Source: Opisthocomus hoazin | Taxonomy: Eukaryota; Chordata; Aves; Opisthocomiformes; Opisthocomidae | Length of the DNA stretch: 64,000 nt | Direction: 5' to 3' | Assembly: GCF_030867145.1 (NCBI RefSeq) | Contig: NC_134422.1 | Span: 4,406,001-4,470,000, forward strand | Shown: piece by piece, positions 61,353 through 64,000 of the stretch | Position numbering within the stretch: the stretch's first letter is position 1 | How the letters are laid out: every line of letters begins with the position of its first letter | The notes under the pieces: model-generated | What the model was told of the DNA's origin: nothing | Databases searched by the model: none | The model's input: only the letters and a program-made list of their open reading frames with translations | Position numbers and translations under genes: made by a program

Positions 61353-64000
61353 AAAAGGTGTAGTGTTTTTCTAATGGCTCTAATGCTTTGCAGTTCTACA
61401 GAATATTTTATTCCAAACATCTCAAGCTTTTACAAATAACTAACCTTAACAGTGACACTCCTACGTGAGGTCTGTAAATAAACAATAATGTCCATGGCAA
61501 TGCTTAGTCCATCATGTCTTAGTTCAAAATGCTAACATCAGATACTGCAATATCAGTCATATAATACACTAGTCCTGCTGAAGTCTAAGACCTTATTGGC
61601 CAGCCTATTCAGTAGAATAATGCTAATTAGTTTAGGGTGGGAGAGCTACGCATTTCTTGAAATTTGGCTCACAAAGGGGCAATGACAAAGAGGCACCTTC
61701 TAGAGCCAACAGGAGATAAGTCAACAACTGAAGTTAAACTACAGAAAAAAGTATATATAGCAACAAAAAAACCCTTAGGACAATGCTCTCTCAAACCAAG
61801 AGGCATTTAAGGTTAACACCTTACACTTCCCAGGAAATCAGCTCTTCAGCCATCACCACCTTGTTAAGGATACTGACTACATCGTAGATGAGAGCAGAAG
61901 TTTTACACCACAAGTTTTTCAGGTGAAAAAGTATGTCATCAATGAAGAAGAATTATAAGCCATTAAACCAGAGTGCATGCTGTGCATGCCTCTTCAATTC
62001 AATATAGGGAATTAAGAAGTCAAATGCCTGTGGCATTAAATATGAATGATGAATGTGAGAAATAAAATAAGTAGGAGAGAAATCTATGTGTTTCATTACA
62101 TGAGGTAGCTGTGCCACTGGCACCTTTTGCTTCTGCAGGAAATAAATGGTCTAAGATTAGAAAGCAAAGAAAAGTCAGCTTATTTTTAAGGAAATTCATA
62201 TAAAATCTTGGCGAGATGAAGAAATAAAATGTTTTCCATTTTTAATATCTTTCTGATAATTTAAAAAAAGATAACAGCGTAGGATATTTTATGAACCAGA
62301 AATTGAGAAGAGTAGCGCACACATCCTTCTTTGTAATGGGCTCCTAAAAGAACAGCCAATATTTAGAAGAGAGAACACAAACTGCAGAAAGAGAAGTGTC
62401 AGAAGTGACACATTATCTCCTTTTAAGGCATGTGTCTGACTCCTTCTTACAATATGAAGGATAAACAACATGAACCACAAAGTCTTCTGTGTGTATCATA
62501 AAGCACATGGCATGGGAAACCACTTCTTTAGCCCTCTGAAGGAAATGGTTTCTTTCATCTCTGATCAAGTTTCAGAGGTATTATTATTTATGTAGTTACA
62601 CATGCAGGGCTGTGAACTAAATTCACCTCATCATTTTGTACAATAGATGGAAGAATATGTCTACTTCAGCAGTCTCATTGAGACATCTAACTTTTAAAGT
62701 TGTGCCCCCAGATAGTTAGATGTTGTCTGCATCTGGAAAATCACACTTACGTACAGCTAGTGTTAAGCAGAAGTCTATTAATTCACTGAATGTGGTAGAA
62801 CAAGCAACTGTACCCTAGAAGGGAACTGTACTCTAGGACGAGGAAATGGCCAGGTAGCATCTACAGGCACTAACAATGAAAACAAAATAGATAGTTTGAT
62901 TTTTTTCAAGACACTAATGATGGTGGGAGAAGAAAGTCTATGTACCCATCACCAATCTCTCCAGAGCAATTGAAATAAAAACTGAAGGAGTGCTAGGAGT
63001 TTTTAGAAAAAAAATAATGTATTAGTGAGAGGGGAAATGCGTTTGCTAGCCTCTTTCGAGATTATGAGGTTCCAAGACAACATGATATCCAGACAACTGA
63101 ATATCAATAAACTCTAATCCATTTTATCTTACTTCTGAATATTTTTGGACACATAATGAAAACAGCAACTGTTTGAAAGACCTGGAAAAGCGTCTGTTCG
63201 AACTGAGCCAATTTTGAAACTCCTACAGAAGCATGAATTCCTTTGTTGTTGATAAAATGAAATTTTGTTGATTTTAGAGAAGAATGGCATGAATTATATA
63301 TATATGTATACACACAAGCGCGCACACACACATAAAGTGCATGGTGTATTTTGGCACACAAGAAGTTTTCTGTTCCATATATTCTCATCTAGATTTTTCT
63401 CAACTTATTTTGAGGCACAGAACATGCGATGTTTGCATCACATGATTTCTTTTTCACTACATTGTTACGTGAGAGATCACAGCGTGGACGGCGTGGATTA
63501 CTTCTCAGTTAGCAGAACTGCTATGGAGGTTGAATCAACAATTTGAACAAGACACTCGCCAATCACAGAGCATCCGACAGTGGGGGTAAATGATACGGGG
63601 ACTCCTTTAAATCACTTGGTATGGTCTGGCTTTGTGCAGGCACCCAGAAAGGGTAGAGTATTACTATTAATCCCCCAAACCTCAGGCATTGCACCTCTGT
63701 AAGGGCGCTGTGTCCTTTTGTGAATTAAATATTTTTTTTGACACTTTGCACGTGCTTTGTTATGGGGACTGGGTCTCTGGAAGTTTTCACAGGCTTCTTT
63801 CGCAAAAGAGCCGTTGTGGGAAAATCACAACTGTCAATCCGTACAGTCCACCACATATATAATGTGGTTGCTGGAATAATCCAGGTGGTACAGGGATCCT
63901 TGAGAATTTCAATATGAATTAATCTTTTTGAAATCAGATTTCTTTCCCCCAGTGCCACAAACTAAAATGATGTAAGTGCAAAATCTCTGTAGTAAATTAG
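61353..64000. other. Gene-free stretch at the window end
   Basis: Short frames only (up to 94 codons), unrecognised. A short direct repeat, AACTGTACCCTAG / AACTGTACTCTAG, lies at 62806-62818 and 62824-62836. A mixed TA/CA microsatellite is at 63294-63332. The window ends in ordinary AT-rich DNA. Confidence 0.55.
63294..63332. repeat. Compound TA/CA microsatellite
   Basis: TATATATATA passes through GTATACACAC and AGCGCGCACA into CACACACAT: an alternating purine-pyrimidine run with a central GCGCGC that could adopt left-handed DNA. Confidence 0.85.

Noticed and set aside
1..64000. Search by eye for tRNA, rRNA, known microRNA seeds, CRISPR repeats and retroviral genes
   Set aside because: No T-loop GGTTCGA-type arms in tRNA context, no familiar microRNA sequence, no spaced identical repeats and no retroviral or other viral protein motif were seen. 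A covariance-model scan would be needed to exclude small RNAs.

Overview
This 64 kb window looks like vertebrate, and specifically bird, nuclear DNA. It is AT-rich and CpG-poor, with long gene-free stretches and few young repeats. The clearest lineage mark is one short copy of the 3' end of a CR1 LINE at 39991-40060, on the minus strand. It has the doubled ATTCTGTG-type terminal octamer and the 'GGTTGGAAGTGACCTC' core typical of avian CR1. Beyond that there are only worn fossils: MIR-like SINEs (27621-27715, 61222-61352) and fragments that resemble interspersed repeats shared by birds, turtles and mammals (4264-4320, 23842-23912, 25999-26115, 40195-40240, 43323-43390, 53672-53760). These repeat assignments come from recognising consensus features by eye, not from a search.

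I find no protein-coding gene I can name, no tRNA or rRNA, no CRISPR array, no operon and no viral insertion. The longest open frame is 175 codons (27934-28461, opening at GTG, not ATG). By a rough stop-codon estimate, a frame that long is not surprising by chance in 64 kb. The window is best read as an intergenic or large-intron segment of a bird chromosome.

Layout: 1-7 kb is AT-rich with a few palindromes. About 7.03-7.40 kb is a dense TGACAG/CCAAT patch that reads like a regulatory element. At 10.0-10.4 kb there is a terminal-exon-like arrangement: splice acceptor, 117-codon open frame, AATAAA. The segment 12.43-12.64 kb is rich in homeodomain-type sites around a perfect palindrome. At 14.6-15.9 kb there are two more exon-like modules; the second is GC-rich and opens with a perfect 13-bp inverted repeat. 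The 21-23 kb region holds a diverged direct duplication. At 30.3-30.8 kb and 34.7-35.0 kb there are further regulatory-looking segments, and the CR1 copy lies at 40 kb. The stretch 47.5-47.7 kb carries a bulged hairpin and a small tandem array. At 55.1-55.6 kb an exon-like segment is followed by a strong G-quadruplex motif.

No genes can be shown to work together here. If the exon-like modules at 10.0, 14.7 and 15.4 kb are real, they would most simply belong to plus-strand long noncoding or poorly known transcripts. If the regulatory-looking patches are conserved, the window would be part of the cis-regulatory territory of a gene outside it. Both statements are inference and need alignment and RNA data. 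I see no evidence for a new multi-gene biological system.
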